This document shows, piece by piece, positions 28,722 through 37,687 of a stretch of 64,000 nucleotides of DNA. The first letter of the stretch is position 1. Every line of letters starts with the position of its first letter. The stretch is from Bacteroidota bacterium (GTDB taxonomy: Bacteria > Bacteroidota > Bacteroidia > Bacteroidales > GCA-2711565), in NCBI GenBank assembly GCA_018816945.1, contig JAHIVC010000009.1:1-64000 (forward strand), in the 5' to 3' direction. A program made the translations under genes and the position numbers. The notes under the pieces were generated by a model. The model ran no database searches. It was not told the DNA's origin and was given only the letters and a program-made list of their open reading frames with translations.

Positions 28722-28729
28722 TACATTTG
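28722..28729 (+). promoter_or_regulatory. Candidate -7 element of gatED
   Basis: TACATTTG fits TAnnTTTG, about 41 bp before the gatE ATG. A native-looking promoter here would mean the pair is expressed by host RNA polymerase. No TTTG at the -33 distance. Confidence 0.45.
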
Positions 28730-28770
28730 GGGTTCAAAAAATGATAATTTTTACACCTGATTGAAAACGA

Positions 28771-30774
28771 ATGAAGCAGACTAACAGCCAGGAGAAACAG
28801 CTCAATAATCAATTCGACCCGATAGAGAACTATCAAAAAAGTTACGAAAGGGTTGGTTATGTAAAACGAAAAGACGCCAATCAGGAAACCTACGATCGCA
28901 TTGGTTTTATGTCGGGCCTAGAGGTTCATCAGCAACTATTGACAAAAAAGAAATTATTTTGTCATTGTCCGGCAGGAGTTTATCATAAAAGTGCTGATTT
29001 TGATGCTGAAGTTATCAGGCACATGCGCCCGACTTTAAGCGAATTAGGTGAATATGATGGTACCGCTTTGATGGAATTTAAAACCAGAAAAGAGATTGTT
29101 TATCGACTAAAACATGAAACAACTTGTACTTATGAGGTGGATGACACGCCACCGTTTCCTGTAAATAGAGAGGCTTTGAATATAGGGATTGAGATATCAT
29201 TGCTTTCAAAACTAAACATTGTTGGTGAAGTTCATATTACCCGCAAGCAATATTTGGACGGAAGTATCCCGACCGGATTTCAACGAACCTGTATTCTTGG
29301 GGTTGAAGGTGAACTTCAATTGAAAAATAAAAAAATCCGACTTATTCAGCTTAGCCTGGAGGAAGATTCATGTCGCGAAATATCTGACATTGGCCACACC
29401 CGAATTTATAAAACCGACCGATTAGGAATGCCCTTGATTGAGACGGTTACTTATCCCGACATGGTTAACCCTGCTGAGGTTAAAGAAGTTTGTGATTATA
29501 TCCGTTTTTTGAATAGGAGTACCGGAAAAGTAAGAACCGGAATTGGAGCGGCCAGGCAGGATGTCAATGTTAGTTGTAAAGGAGGAACAAGGGTTGAGTT
29601 AAAAGGTGTAGCCCACACAAAATGGATTCCCGAATTGACACATAACGAATGTTTCAGACAATGGGCGTTACTGCAAATTAAAGATGAATTGTTAAGTCGT
29701 ATTGCACATCCTGAAAAATGGAAACCAACTCACGAGTTTTTGAAATTTCATTCTTTCAAATTTACACATAAGCCAATAAAAGAGGCAAAAACCTTACATC
29801 ATAAAATTGTAGCCGTTAACCTGCCAAATTTTAAAGGGATTTTATCACATTTTACGCAACCGGGTAAAATGTTTGCAGATGAAATAGTTGAACGATTAAA
29901 AGTTGTAGCTTGTTTGGAACATCCAAATAATACCCATTCTGAATCTTTCGAAGGCCATATTTCAAATAAAGACTATGGGCAAATCCGAATCCTTTTAAAT
30001 TCAGGTGAAAATGATGCTCAATTAATATTCTGGGGTCCTGAGGCTGATATTAAAACCGCACTTGAAGTGATTGAGGAAAGGTGCAAAATGGCTTTTCAAG
30101 GTGTTCCGAATGAAACGCGAAAGGGATTAGAAGGCGGGATTTCTATTTTTGAAAGAGTACTTCCGGGAGCTGATCGTATGTATCCCGATACAGATTCTGC
30201 ACCTATTCCTTTAAAAAATGAAGACATTGAAGAATTAGGCAAAAATCCACCATCCGATATCATTGATCGCTATCATCAGTTAAAAAAATGGGAAGTTCCT
30301 GAAGATAATTATACGTATATCTTCAAAAAGAATTTATTCTTATTGATGAAGTCCATCATCGAAGATTTAAAAGTTAATCCACGATTTCTTGGATCATTTT
30401 TAGGTCAAAAGCTTAAATATGTTGAAGGTCATGTGCGACCTGCCGATGCATTCAACTACCCCAAAATATATGACCTATTTAAGTTTTTAAAACAAAATGA
30501 TTTAAAAGTTGAATTAGCTAAGCGAATGATTGCAATTGTTTATGAACATCCAAAAATGGATTTTGAATCGGTACTTGAAATCATCAATTATAAAAAGGTA
30601 ACTGCCGAGAGCATCTATTCTCACATCTTGTTTTTAAAAGAAAAATTTGCTGAAATAGGGATGAATCACACTCCTGAAAATGAAGTAAACTGGATCATGG
30701 GCGAATTAAAAAATGTTGCCATAGGGAATATAGAAATGACGGACCTGGCAATTCGAATCAGAGAAGCTAAATAA
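28771..30774 (+). CDS. gatE: Glutamyl-tRNA(Gln) amidotransferase subunit E (archaeal-type GatE)
   Basis: 667 residues. Features of GatE: GLEVHQQL (49-56) and KLFCHCP (61-67) at the start of the GatB-like kinase domain; ETVTYPDM, GAARQDVNVSC and GGTRVELKGV; then a GAD insert of the AspRS/GatE type, ending RVLPGADRMYPDTDSAPI (about 462-480), which bacterial GatB lacks; and a C-terminal YqeY-like helical tail that binds tRNA. GatE phosphorylates Glu on mis-charged Glu-tRNA(Gln), then amidates it with ammonia supplied by GatD. The GatDE enzyme was described as restricted to Archaea, so this gene is unusual in a Bacteroidota genome. gatD follows 20 bp downstream. Confidence 0.93.
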   Translation: MKQTNSQEKQLNNQFDPIENYQKSYERVGYVKRKDANQETYDRIGFMSGLEVHQQLLTKKKLFCHCPAGVYHKSADFDAEVIRHMRPTLSELGEYDGTALMEFKTRKEIVYRLKHETTCTYEVDDTPPFPVNREALNIGIEISLLSKLNIVGEVHITRKQYLDGSIPTGFQRTCILGVEGELQLKNKKIRLIQLSLEEDSCREISDIGHTRIYKTDRLGMPLIETVTYPDMVNPAEVKEVCDYIRFLNRSTGKVRTGIGAARQDVNVSCKGGTRVELKGVAHTKWIPELTHNECFRQWALLQIKDELLSRIAHPEKWKPTHEFLKFHSFKFTHKPIKEAKTLHHKIVAVNLPNFKGILSHFTQPGKMFADEIVERLKVVACLEHPNNTHSESFEGHISNKDYGQIRILLNSGENDAQLIFWGPEADIKTALEVIEERCKMAFQGVPNETRKGLEGGISIFERVLPGADRMYPDTDSAPIPLKNEDIEELGKNPPSDIIDRYHQLKKWEVPEDNYTYIFKKNLFLLMKSIIEDLKVNPRFLGSFLGQKLKYVEGHVRPADAFNYPKIYDLFKFLKQNDLKVELAKRMIAIVYEHPKMDFESVLEIINYKKVTAESIYSHILFLKEKFAEIGMNHTPENEVNWIMGELKNVAIGNIEMTDLAIRIREAK

Positions 30775-30794
30775 CAGCATTAAAAAATTATTGA

Positions 30795-32180
30795 ATGAGC
30801 GAAGATTTTTTTCAAGGATATAAAGGAGCTTCTTTAGAAATATTGAAGAAATACAATTGCAGGGTTTGGGGACAAGCAACTGTCGAAACCACCCGTGGAA
30901 CTTTTAATGGAACTGTTTTGCCAAGATCGGAAAATGATGACGACCAACATATTGTCATGAAAATCATAACCGGTTACAATATTGGAATTGATATCGTAAC
31001 CATCACATCGATGAAGGAAACCGGGTATAAAAAAGCCAATTACAAAATTCCTGAAAAGGAATTCCCTTATACAAAAGGATTGCCTAAAGTAAAATTATTC
31101 GGGACAGGCGGAACCATTGCTTCACGATTGGATTATCGGACAGGTGCCGTTATTCCGGCATTTTCACCGGGCGAACTTTATGGAGCCGTTCCTGAATTAG
31201 CGGATATTTGTAATCTGGAAACAGAAAAAATATTTGCCGTATTCAGTGAAAATATGGGGCCAAAACAATACATGGCGCTTGCAACTGCTATCGGTAAAGA
31301 AATTGAAAATGGAGTGGACGGAATTGTAATTGGACATGGTACCGACACCCTTCATCATACCGGTGCGGCATTGACATTTATGGTTCAGAACTCACCGGTT
31401 CCGATCGTTTTGGTTGGTTCTCAACGATCTTCTGATCGTCCCAGTTCCGATGCTGCCTTAAATCTAATGCATGCGATGACAGCAGCCGGACATTCTGATA
31501 TCGCTGAAGTCATGGTATGTATGTTTGGTCCTACTTCTGATGATTATGGATTATTGCACAAAGGAACCAGGGTTCGTAAAATGCACTCCTCCTATCGTTC
31601 TACATTTCGCACCATTGGTGATACTCCATTGGCAATGATCAATCGTAAGGGTGCAACAATGATCAAAAAAGAATACAAACATCGTCGCAAGGATAAAAAT
31701 GTGACGATACTACCTTATTTCTCGGATAAAGTAACTATGCTGTATTACTATCCCGGTATGAAAGCTGACACATTGGATTCATTGGTGGAAGCAGGTTATA
31801 AAGGCGTTATTATTGTTGGAACGGGATTGGGTCACGTAAATAAAGAACTATATCCCGCGATTGAAAGAGCACACGCAAAAGGCGTTCATATGTTTATGAC
31901 CCTTCAAACTATTTGGGGGTTTGTTCATATGTTTGTTTATGATACAGGAAGAGACATGATGGCCAAAGGAATTATTCCTGCAGGGAATATGTTACCGGAG
32001 GTTGCATGGGTAAAGTTGAGCTGGATTCTTGGTCAAACAGAAGATCCTGCCGAGGTAAAACGCATGATGCTAACTCCAATCAACGATGAAATTACCGAAC
32101 GTGAGCCTTATAATGGATATTTGGTTTATCAGGGTGGCGTTTCGGAGGTCGAAGATTTTATAAAGAAAGTGCACAAGTAG
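30795..32180 (+). CDS. gatD: Glutamyl-tRNA(Gln) amidotransferase subunit D (archaeal-type GatD)
   Basis: 461 residues. An N-terminal GatD-specific beta domain (about 1-90) precedes an asparaginase-like domain with the catalytic Thr in GTGGTIAS (T107), the second Thr and Asp in HGTDT (T183, D184), the family motif GSQRSSDRPSSDAALN, and a Lys in RKMHSSYRSTF. It has the GatD N-terminal extension that true asparaginases lack. The asparaginase-like active site releases ammonia from Gln or Asn for GatE. It follows gatE by 20 bp in one transcription unit; the two subunits make sense only together. Confidence 0.93.
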   Translation: MSEDFFQGYKGASLEILKKYNCRVWGQATVETTRGTFNGTVLPRSENDDDQHIVMKIITGYNIGIDIVTITSMKETGYKKANYKIPEKEFPYTKGLPKVKLFGTGGTIASRLDYRTGAVIPAFSPGELYGAVPELADICNLETEKIFAVFSENMGPKQYMALATAIGKEIENGVDGIVIGHGTDTLHHTGAALTFMVQNSPVPIVLVGSQRSSDRPSSDAALNLMHAMTAAGHSDIAEVMVCMFGPTSDDYGLLHKGTRVRKMHSSYRSTFRTIGDTPLAMINRKGATMIKKEYKHRRKDKNVTILPYFSDKVTMLYYYPGMKADTLDSLVEAGYKGVIIVGTGLGHVNKELYPAIERAHAKGVHMFMTLQTIWGFVHMFVYDTGRDMMAKGIIPAGNMLPEVAWVKLSWILGQTEDPAEVKRMMLTPINDEITEREPYNGYLVYQGGVSEVEDFIKKVHK

Positions 32181-32230
32181 ATGTCATTTATGACAGGATA
32201 AACAATGGCTATAATCCAGAAAGTAGATCT

Positions 32231-34006
32231 TTAATCGTCCGAAAAATACTTAAGCAAACTTCTGTATTTCGACAAAACTTTAGCCCTCGAAACAAATCCA
32301 AGGTAAACTCCGTCTTTAATAACTACAATATTAAATTTACCCGAATCCCTGAATTTTTCAACAACATCTTCCATCGATTCTTCGGGATCGATTGTAACTT
32401 CAGGAGTTACCATGATGGAGGTAATAAGAGTTGTTTTGTAAAGCTCAGGTTTAAAAATAATTTTACGGATATCATCCATCCTGATTATTCCGTAAAGGCG
32501 ATTATCCTGATCAATTACAGGGAAAATATTACGGTTCGATTCGGAAATCAATTGAATCAGGTCGCCCAATGTTTGATTGGGGCCAATACTTAAAAAATCC
32601 CGCTCAATTAATTTCCCGACTTTCATCATGGATAGTACCGCCTTATCCTTATCGTGGGTAAAAAGTTGCCCTTTTCTTGCCAGCTCATGGGTATAAACCG
32701 AATGAGAAAGAAAGATTTTAATGGTACCGTACGATATTGTGGCAGTAATCATCAACGGGACAATTAAGTGATAACCTCCGGTAATTTCGGCAATTAAAAA
32801 GATTGCAAATAAGGGCCCATGCAGAACCCCTGCAATTAAACCTGCCATTCCTACCAGCGCAAAATTACCTTCAGGCAGGATCCCTAATCCAAAATAGTTA
32901 ACCAGTTTTGCAAAAAACAATCCTGCGATCGATCCAATAAACAAGGTAGGAGCAAAGATTCCTCCAATTCCACCTGCTCCAAAAGTCACCGAACTCGCAA
33001 CTACTTTTAACAAAATAATCATTAAAAACAACAGGAAAATAACCCCCATATTGTCTTTTAATGAATAGAAAACACTTTTGTCGTATAAAAAGTTGATATC
33101 TCCCTGAAGGCTTGCATTAATTGAACTGTAGCCCTCACCGTAAAGGGATGGGAAAAAGAAAATGAGAATTCCTAAAATAGAGCCTCCGATCATTAATTTA
33201 ACATACCAATGCTTTACCTTCACAAATAATCGTTCGATAAAAATGTGAACCTTGGTAAAATATACAGAGATTATCCCTGATAAAATTCCGAGGATGATGT
33301 AAAAGATGGTGTTTTTTAGTAGAAAGGTCTCCCTGATTTCGAAGGGGTATAATACAGCCTGACCCAAAAAAAAGTAAGACGAAATAACCGCGGTAACTGA
33401 GGCCACTAACAATGGAAGTGCAGAGGCCATGGTTAGGTCCAGCATTAATACTTCAAGCGCAAAAACAATGGCAGCAATTGGGGATTTAAAAATAGCGGCA
33501 ATAGCTGCAGCTGTAGCCACTCCAATCAATAAAATGATTTGTTTGTAGTTTAAATGAAGCAGGCGGCCAATATTTGAGCCAATAGCTGCACCGGTTGCAA
33601 CTGTGGGTGCCTCTAACCCTACCGAACCTCCAAACCCAACCGTGATTGTTCCTGCAATAATTGAGGAAAACATATTATGGCGCTTGATAACTCCTTTGTT
33701 CTTAGAGATTGCGTAGAGTACACTTGCAACCCCATGTCCGATATCCTGACGGATAAAATGCCTAACAAAAAATACAACAATCAATATCCCGATCATCGGG
33801 AATGCCAAATAAAGATAGTTTTCGTACTCGTTGGCAAAATTGCTGGTAAGAAATGAAGAGATATAAGAAGCTGATTTCTTAATGATGATAGCAGCTATGC
33901 TTGCAAGAATTCCGATCAGAACACTTGCGATTAAAATGAACTGCCTGTCGTTTATATGCTTCAGGCGCCAAGTTAAGAACCGTTTTAATACCTTATATTT
34001 AGTCAT
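32231..34006 (-). CDS. ClC family chloride channel/transporter with C-terminal CBS pair
   Basis: 591 residues. The ClC core (about 20-450) has GFGGSVGLEAP (the gating Glu of the GSxGxExP motif) and GAGGIGGIFAPTLFIGSIAG (the GxFxP motif). A long cytoplasmic tail carries two CBS motifs (IGPNQTLGDLIQLISESNRNIFPVIDQDNRLYGIIRMDDI and MVTPEVTIDPEESMEDVVEKFRDSGKFNIVVIKDG). It moves chloride or exchanges it for protons, with adenine nucleotide sensing by CBS as a possibility. It stands alone, convergent with gatD. Confidence 0.9.
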   Translation of the reverse strand: MTKYKVLKRFLTWRLKHINDRQFILIASVLIGILASIAAIIIKKSASYISSFLTSNFANEYENYLYLAFPMIGILIVVFFVRHFIRQDIGHGVASVLYAISKNKGVIKRHNMFSSIIAGTITVGFGGSVGLEAPTVATGAAIGSNIGRLLHLNYKQIILLIGVATAAAIAAIFKSPIAAIVFALEVLMLDLTMASALPLLVASVTAVISSYFFLGQAVLYPFEIRETFLLKNTIFYIILGILSGIISVYFTKVHIFIERLFVKVKHWYVKLMIGGSILGILIFFFPSLYGEGYSSINASLQGDINFLYDKSVFYSLKDNMGVIFLLFLMIILLKVVASSVTFGAGGIGGIFAPTLFIGSIAGLFFAKLVNYFGLGILPEGNFALVGMAGLIAGVLHGPLFAIFLIAEITGGYHLIVPLMITATISYGTIKIFLSHSVYTHELARKGQLFTHDKDKAVLSMMKVGKLIERDFLSIGPNQTLGDLIQLISESNRNIFPVIDQDNRLYGIIRMDDIRKIIFKPELYKTTLITSIMVTPEVTIDPEESMEDVVEKFRDSGKFNIVVIKDGVYLGFVSRAKVLSKYRSLLKYFSDD

Positions 34007-34229
34007 TTTAAGTCGGGTGCAAAATAATATAAAATATAATTAGCGAACAATTAATTCATCACTTTCTTTTATCTTAGCCAAATCAAAAGTTAGGTTAGTT
34101 TTTAATCTTTCTAAGTAATTAGTATTATGCAAACGTAAAGATAAAAAAGCGATTCGAAAATTTAAATAAAATCTTGTGTCCCTGCTTGCGGCAGGTTGAT
34201 ACTTGAATCTATAATCTTAAATTTTAAAA

Positions 34230-34997
34230 ATGAAAATAATATCATATAATGTAAATGGAATTAGGGCCGCCATGAAAAAAGGTTTTATGGAATGGGTAAA
34301 TGCAGTAAATGCGGATGTGATTTGTTTGCAGGAAACAAAGGCTCAAGGCGACCAAATCCCTATTTTTGAGTTTGAAGCTGCCGGATATAAAACGTATTTT
34401 TTATCTGCGGTAAAAAAGGGATATAGCGGAGTTGCTATCCTTGCCAAAAAAGAACCCGATAAAGTTGTTTACGGAATTGGCGTTCCAAAATACGACGATG
34501 AGGGAAGGTTTATCAGAGCCGATTATGGCGACATTTCCGTTGTCAGTGTTTATCATCCTTCAGGATCGAGCGGTGAATTCAGGCAGGCTTTTAAAATGCA
34601 ATGGCTGATCGATTTTCAGCATTATATAAACGAATTAAAAAAAGAACGACCCCAATTAATTATTTCGGGCGATTACAATATTTGTCATAAACCCATTGAT
34701 ATCCACGATCCGGTAGGGAATAAAAACAATTCGGGTTTCTTGCCTGAAGAACGTGAATGGATTGGGGAATTTATTAACAGTGGTTTTGTTGATTCGTTCA
34801 GGGCATTTAATCCCGAACCGCATAATTATACCTGGTGGAGTTACCGGTCAAATGCGCGTGACAACAATAAAGGCTGGCGTATCGATTATCATATGGTAAG
34901 TAAAAATTTAAGAGATAAAATGCAAAGAGCCTTGATTTTGCCCGGAGCCATGCATTCGGATCATTGCCCGATTACGTTGGAGATAGACATTAACTAA
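34230..34997 (+). CDS. xth: Exodeoxyribonuclease III
   Basis: 255 residues, normal length. Motifs in order: KIISYNVNGIRAAMKKGF, DVICLQETKAQ (metal-binding Glu), VSVYHPSG, SGDYNICHKPIDIHDP (catalytic Asp and Asn), RIDYHMVS and MHSDHCPI (catalytic Asp-His). It is an AP endonuclease and 3'-5' exonuclease for base-excision repair. A terminator follows. Confidence 0.95.
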   Translation: MKIISYNVNGIRAAMKKGFMEWVNAVNADVICLQETKAQGDQIPIFEFEAAGYKTYFLSAVKKGYSGVAILAKKEPDKVVYGIGVPKYDDEGRFIRADYGDISVVSVYHPSGSSGEFRQAFKMQWLIDFQHYINELKKERPQLIISGDYNICHKPIDIHDPVGNKNNSGFLPEEREWIGEFINSGFVDSFRAFNPEPHNYTWWSYRSNARDNNKGWRIDYHMVSKNLRDKMQRALILPGAMHSDHCPITLEIDIN

Positions 34998-35026
34998 TTA
35001 GGGATGTTATTGTATTGGCAATTTGG

Positions 35027-35057
35027 AAATCCCACAATTTCTTATGGGATTTTTTTA
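35027..35057 (+). terminator. Terminator of exonuclease III gene
   Basis: Stem AAATCCCA / TGGGATTT (8 bp, loop about 10 nt) followed by a run of T. Confidence 0.8.
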
Positions 35058-35124
35058 CTTTTTCATCGTTTTTTAATGATATAAAAAGTGTATTTTAGTT
35101 TTTCATTTACTAAAAACACAACCC

Positions 35125-35754
35125 ATGAAAAAACAGTTTATCTTTCTTTTGGCCCTATCCTTATTCATTTCTTCCAATACCAAACTTAAAGCTGATGCAA
35201 AAGAACGCCTTAGCGATAAGGAATTGATTGTTTTAAATGATAGCACCTTAGCTAAAGAATTTTGGGAAAATTTAAAAGCTTTAAAAGGAAAAGCATTTGA
35301 AGGACAATTGATGAGCACTCCTGCCAACGATGATTTTGCAGGTAAAAAATTAGTGATGCATGTGCTTTTTGCAGATGATGAAACAATCTTGATTCCATTC
35401 AATGTTGGCGATAACCGATCAAGAACATGGATTTTGAAATACAAAAACGGCAGGATTGAACTCAAACACGATCACCGACATGAAGATGGCAGCCACGATA
35501 AACAAACCATGTATGGCGGAACATCAACAAATTCAGGAACGTCCAATATGCAAGTATTTCCGGCCGATCAAGAAACTGTTTCAGTAATTCCTGCTGCTTT
35601 TTCAAACGCCTGGTGGATTACTGTTGACAGCACCGTATACACCTATAACCTTAGACGATTGGGTACAGAAAGGGTATTTACGGTTTCTTTTGATTTAACC
35701 AAAGAAGTTGAAATTCCAAAACCTTCCTGGGGATGGGAAAAATTCAATAAATAA
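35125..35754 (+). CDS. Secreted protein of unknown function
   Basis: I do not recognise this 209-residue protein. A signal peptide is clear (MKKQFIFLLALSLFISSNTKLKAD). The mature part has helices at first (KELIVLNDSTLAKEFWENLKALKGKAFEGQL), then alternating strands with several Trp/Tyr (SNAWWITVDSTVYTYNLRRLGTERVFTVSFDLTKE), and a His-rich charged patch (KHDHRHEDGSHDK) that could bind metal but shows no known motif. It is probably periplasmic or surface exposed. Single gene; the stretch after it is gene-poor. Confidence 0.6.
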   Translation: MKKQFIFLLALSLFISSNTKLKADAKERLSDKELIVLNDSTLAKEFWENLKALKGKAFEGQLMSTPANDDFAGKKLVMHVLFADDETILIPFNVGDNRSRTWILKYKNGRIELKHDHRHEDGSHDKQTMYGGTSTNSGTSNMQVFPADQETVSVIPAAFSNAWWITVDSTVYTYNLRRLGTERVFTVSFDLTKEVEIPKPSWGWEKFNK

Positions 35755-36336
35755 TTAACAATTAATAATCGACAAATAAAAAACTTCGTAAACGAAAGGT
35801 AATGCTGAACAATAATTTCTCCATTAGTTCTCAATTTGATTAAGTTTCATTTACTTAATAAACTGGAGTATAATAAAAAAAGCAGCGATTAACCCAATAA
35901 CGACCATTGTAATCGGCCTTATTTTAAAGCCCAGAAAGTGGGTGTATCTTGAAAGCCATTTTATTTTTGCAAGTGTAATGGTTTTTAGCGGTTTACGTTA
36001 TGTGATCGAATAAATCTAATTTACATCCTCATTCGTCTAACAATTTATCAGCAAAACCCAGTCCACAATCTACCATTTATGCAGCTGCGGCTCTATCCAT
36101 AAATGTTGCTGGACCATCAGTACTTCAATTGCTAGTGTTACAGCAGTAGATCCAGCAATACATAAAAAGTACCTTCAATATATTCTGGCATTAACTTCAA
36201 ATTCATAAGCTTTTAGAATGTTAGGATACATTTAAAACCCTAAATTAAAATCAGGAATTCAAGGATTTAACGGACAAAAAGTAATACTATTATCAATTTG
36301 ATGCACAAAATAAATGTATTATTGATAAATTCACAA
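35755..36336. other. Gene-poor region with probable gene remnants
   Basis: About 580 bp with no intact gene. An open stretch (35840-36013, plus) lacks a start codon but reads like the end of a two-helix membrane protein. Short runs such as YAAAALSINVAGPSVLQ (plus, near 36080) and AGSTAVTLAIEVL (minus, near 36150) look protein-like but are broken by stops or frame changes. I read this as decayed coding sequence; I see no promoter, RNA or repeat family here. Confidence 0.45.
35840..36013 (+). pseudogene. Probable remnant of a small membrane protein gene
   Basis: 57 codons between two in-frame stops with no ATG start. The encoded text, INPITTIVIGLILKPRKWV then SHFIFASVMVFSGLRYVIE, has two hydrophobic segments joined by a basic loop, as in a real small membrane protein. 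Without a start codon it is either a truncated gene or chance. No family recognised. Confidence 0.3.
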
Positions 36337-36522
36337 TTATTTCTTCCAAGGTTTTAACTTCAAATAGAAAAAGATACCAATAAGTGGCACAACACAAACA
36401 ATAAAAATCCAGTAAAAAGGAATTTTTTGTCTTTTAAAATTTCTTCTTAAAATATCTGTTAAGCCATATATACTTGGCAAAAACCCTAATATTCCAACGA
36501 TGAAAAAGAAGGATTTAGTCAT
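36337..36522 (-). CDS. Small two-helix membrane protein (PLDc_N-like)
   Basis: 61 residues: TM helix 1 (SFFFIVGILGFLPSIYGLTDIL), basic loop (RRNFKRQK), TM helix 2 (PFYWIFIVCVVPLIGIFFYLKLKPWKK). The second helix with its VPLIGxxxYL pattern resembles the PLDc_N domain found alone or at the start of cardiolipin synthases; such small proteins sometimes act as immunity or membrane-association factors, but nothing proves it here. It overlaps the upstream TlpA-like gene by 8 bp, so the two are translationally coupled. Confidence 0.6.
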   Translation of the reverse strand: MTKSFFFIVGILGFLPSIYGLTDILRRNFKRQKIPFYWIFIVCVVPLIGIFFYLKLKPWKK

Positions 36523-37033
36523 ACACTATATTATTAAAGAATTTATTCCAATCACTTTTACCTACTATCCTATTATATAGACTATCATTAATATTATGAA
36601 AAGTAGTAGGATAATTATTGATTTTAAAAGGATTGTTGGCTTTATCAATGGTGTAAAATTTAATATTTCTTAAGCCCATAAATTTTTGAAATTCATTTAC
36701 TTTCTCAACAGCCTCCTCTGAGATAAAATAAAATTTGACTTGATTTGTTTTATAAATTAAGGCATCCAAATCATTAAATTCTTCGACACATGGCTTACAC
36801 CAGGATGCCCAAAAGTGTATAAAAATATTTTTATTATCAAGGTCAATCTCAATTTCTTTTTGTTTTGAAACACTGTAAATATTTATGAATTTTTGTTTAA
36901 TCAGGATTTTCGAATTTCGATTTAAAAGCATTATTTGATCAAACTTCTGAATTTTTTTATATACCGAAAATCCAAATGACCCAATTACGGCAATAACGGC
37001 AATTATGATTACTAGTTGTATAATTTTTTTCAT
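36515..37033 (-). CDS. TlpA-like thioredoxin-fold protein
   Basis: 172 residues with an N-terminal TM anchor (IIQLVIIIAVIAVIGSFGFSVY) and a periplasmic thioredoxin domain bearing the redox motif WASWCKPC, followed by VEEFNDLDALI, and a cis-Pro-like loop (NNYPTTFHN). This is the form of membrane-anchored TlpA/ResA proteins that exchange disulfides outside the cytoplasm. It follows, after 33 bp, a gene for a lipoprotein with an eight-cysteine tail, which is a plausible client. Only low similarity to the other thioredoxin-like protein in the window (46123). Confidence 0.85.
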   Translation of the reverse strand: MKKIIQLVIIIAVIAVIGSFGFSVYKKIQKFDQIMLLNRNSKILIKQKFINIYSVSKQKEIEIDLDNKNIFIHFWASWCKPCVEEFNDLDALIYKTNQVKFYFISEEAVEKVNEFQKFMGLRNIKFYTIDKANNPFKINNYPTTFHNINDSLYNRIVGKSDWNKFFNNIVYD

Positions 37034-37066
37034 TGATTCGAGAAGATGTATCCTACTCTTTTTTTA

Positions 37067-37687
37067 TTAATTGGGTATTAATTCATTATCTGTATCGTCT
37101 GCACACCAAGCTGCACAGGCAATTGCAACAGAACCTGCACAACTTGGGCCAATTATAGTACAAACAAAATCACATTCAGGATCATCTGCGCATGCACCCC
37201 AAGCATCACCAACACACTCACGAACACAAGTCCACCATGAGCGCTTTAAGGTTAAGTAAAGACTGTTTTTATCTAATTTAAGTGAGAATGTTTGTTCATC
37301 AATCTTATCGCAATTTAACAAAAATGCAGTTTCTCCATAGACACTATTATAATTAAAACTTATTATATCACCTATTTCATTGCGTGTAAATAGTTCAATG
37401 ATAGTAACAAAAGATCCTGTTTCTGTTGTTGTGAAGAGAATATTTCCAAGAATTTTTTCATTAATTGCGGATTGTAAAGAGTAAAATGTAACTCCTTTTT
37501 CTTGAGATTGATTAAAATTATTCAAGTCAAGCCCTTTTGCCAGTGATGGATATGTTGACTTCAGGGTTAAAAAGTCATTACTTTTTAAAAAATTGCATAA
37601 CAGTTTAGGGTATTCGTTTGTATCAGATTGCTCCGTTCCTATTTTTGAGCAAGAACTTAATACTATCATAAAAAATGAAAGTATCAA
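37067..37687 (-). CDS. Lipoprotein with eight-cysteine C-terminal tail
   Basis: 206 residues. An N-terminal lipobox (MIVLSSC, Cys13) is followed by an unrecognised domain (about 20-150). A compact tail from about 150 contains eight cysteines (C154, C158, C166, C172, C176, C183, C191, C195) with small and acidic residues between, e.g. CADDPECDFVC and CAGSVAIACAAWCADD. The even number and tight spacing suggest disulfides or metal, and the layout resembles Cys-rich bacteriocin tails of the halocin C8 kind; that likeness is by eye only. The frame begins at TTG without the usual positive charges; open codons continue upstream (LNHKKPFF), so the true start may be a rare codon further up. A TlpA-like gene follows. 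Confidence 0.65.
   Translation of the reverse strand: MILSFFMIVLSSCSKIGTEQSDTNEYPKLLCNFLKSNDFLTLKSTYPSLAKGLDLNNFNQSQEKGVTFYSLQSAINEKILGNILFTTTETGSFVTIIELFTRNEIGDIISFNYNSVYGETAFLLNCDKIDEQTFSLKLDKNSLYLTLKRSWWTCVRECVGDAWGACADDPECDFVCTIIGPSCAGSVAIACAAWCADDTDNELIPN

Noticed and set aside
28771-32180. Reading the pair as bacterial GatB and a type I asparaginase
   Set aside because: The GAD insert in the first gene and the GatD-type N-terminal domain of the second, in one operon, fit GatE and GatD better.
37071-37259. 62-codon plus-strand frame opposite the Cys-rich lipoprotein tail
   Set aside because: It owes its existence to the unusual codons of the tail and has no independent support.
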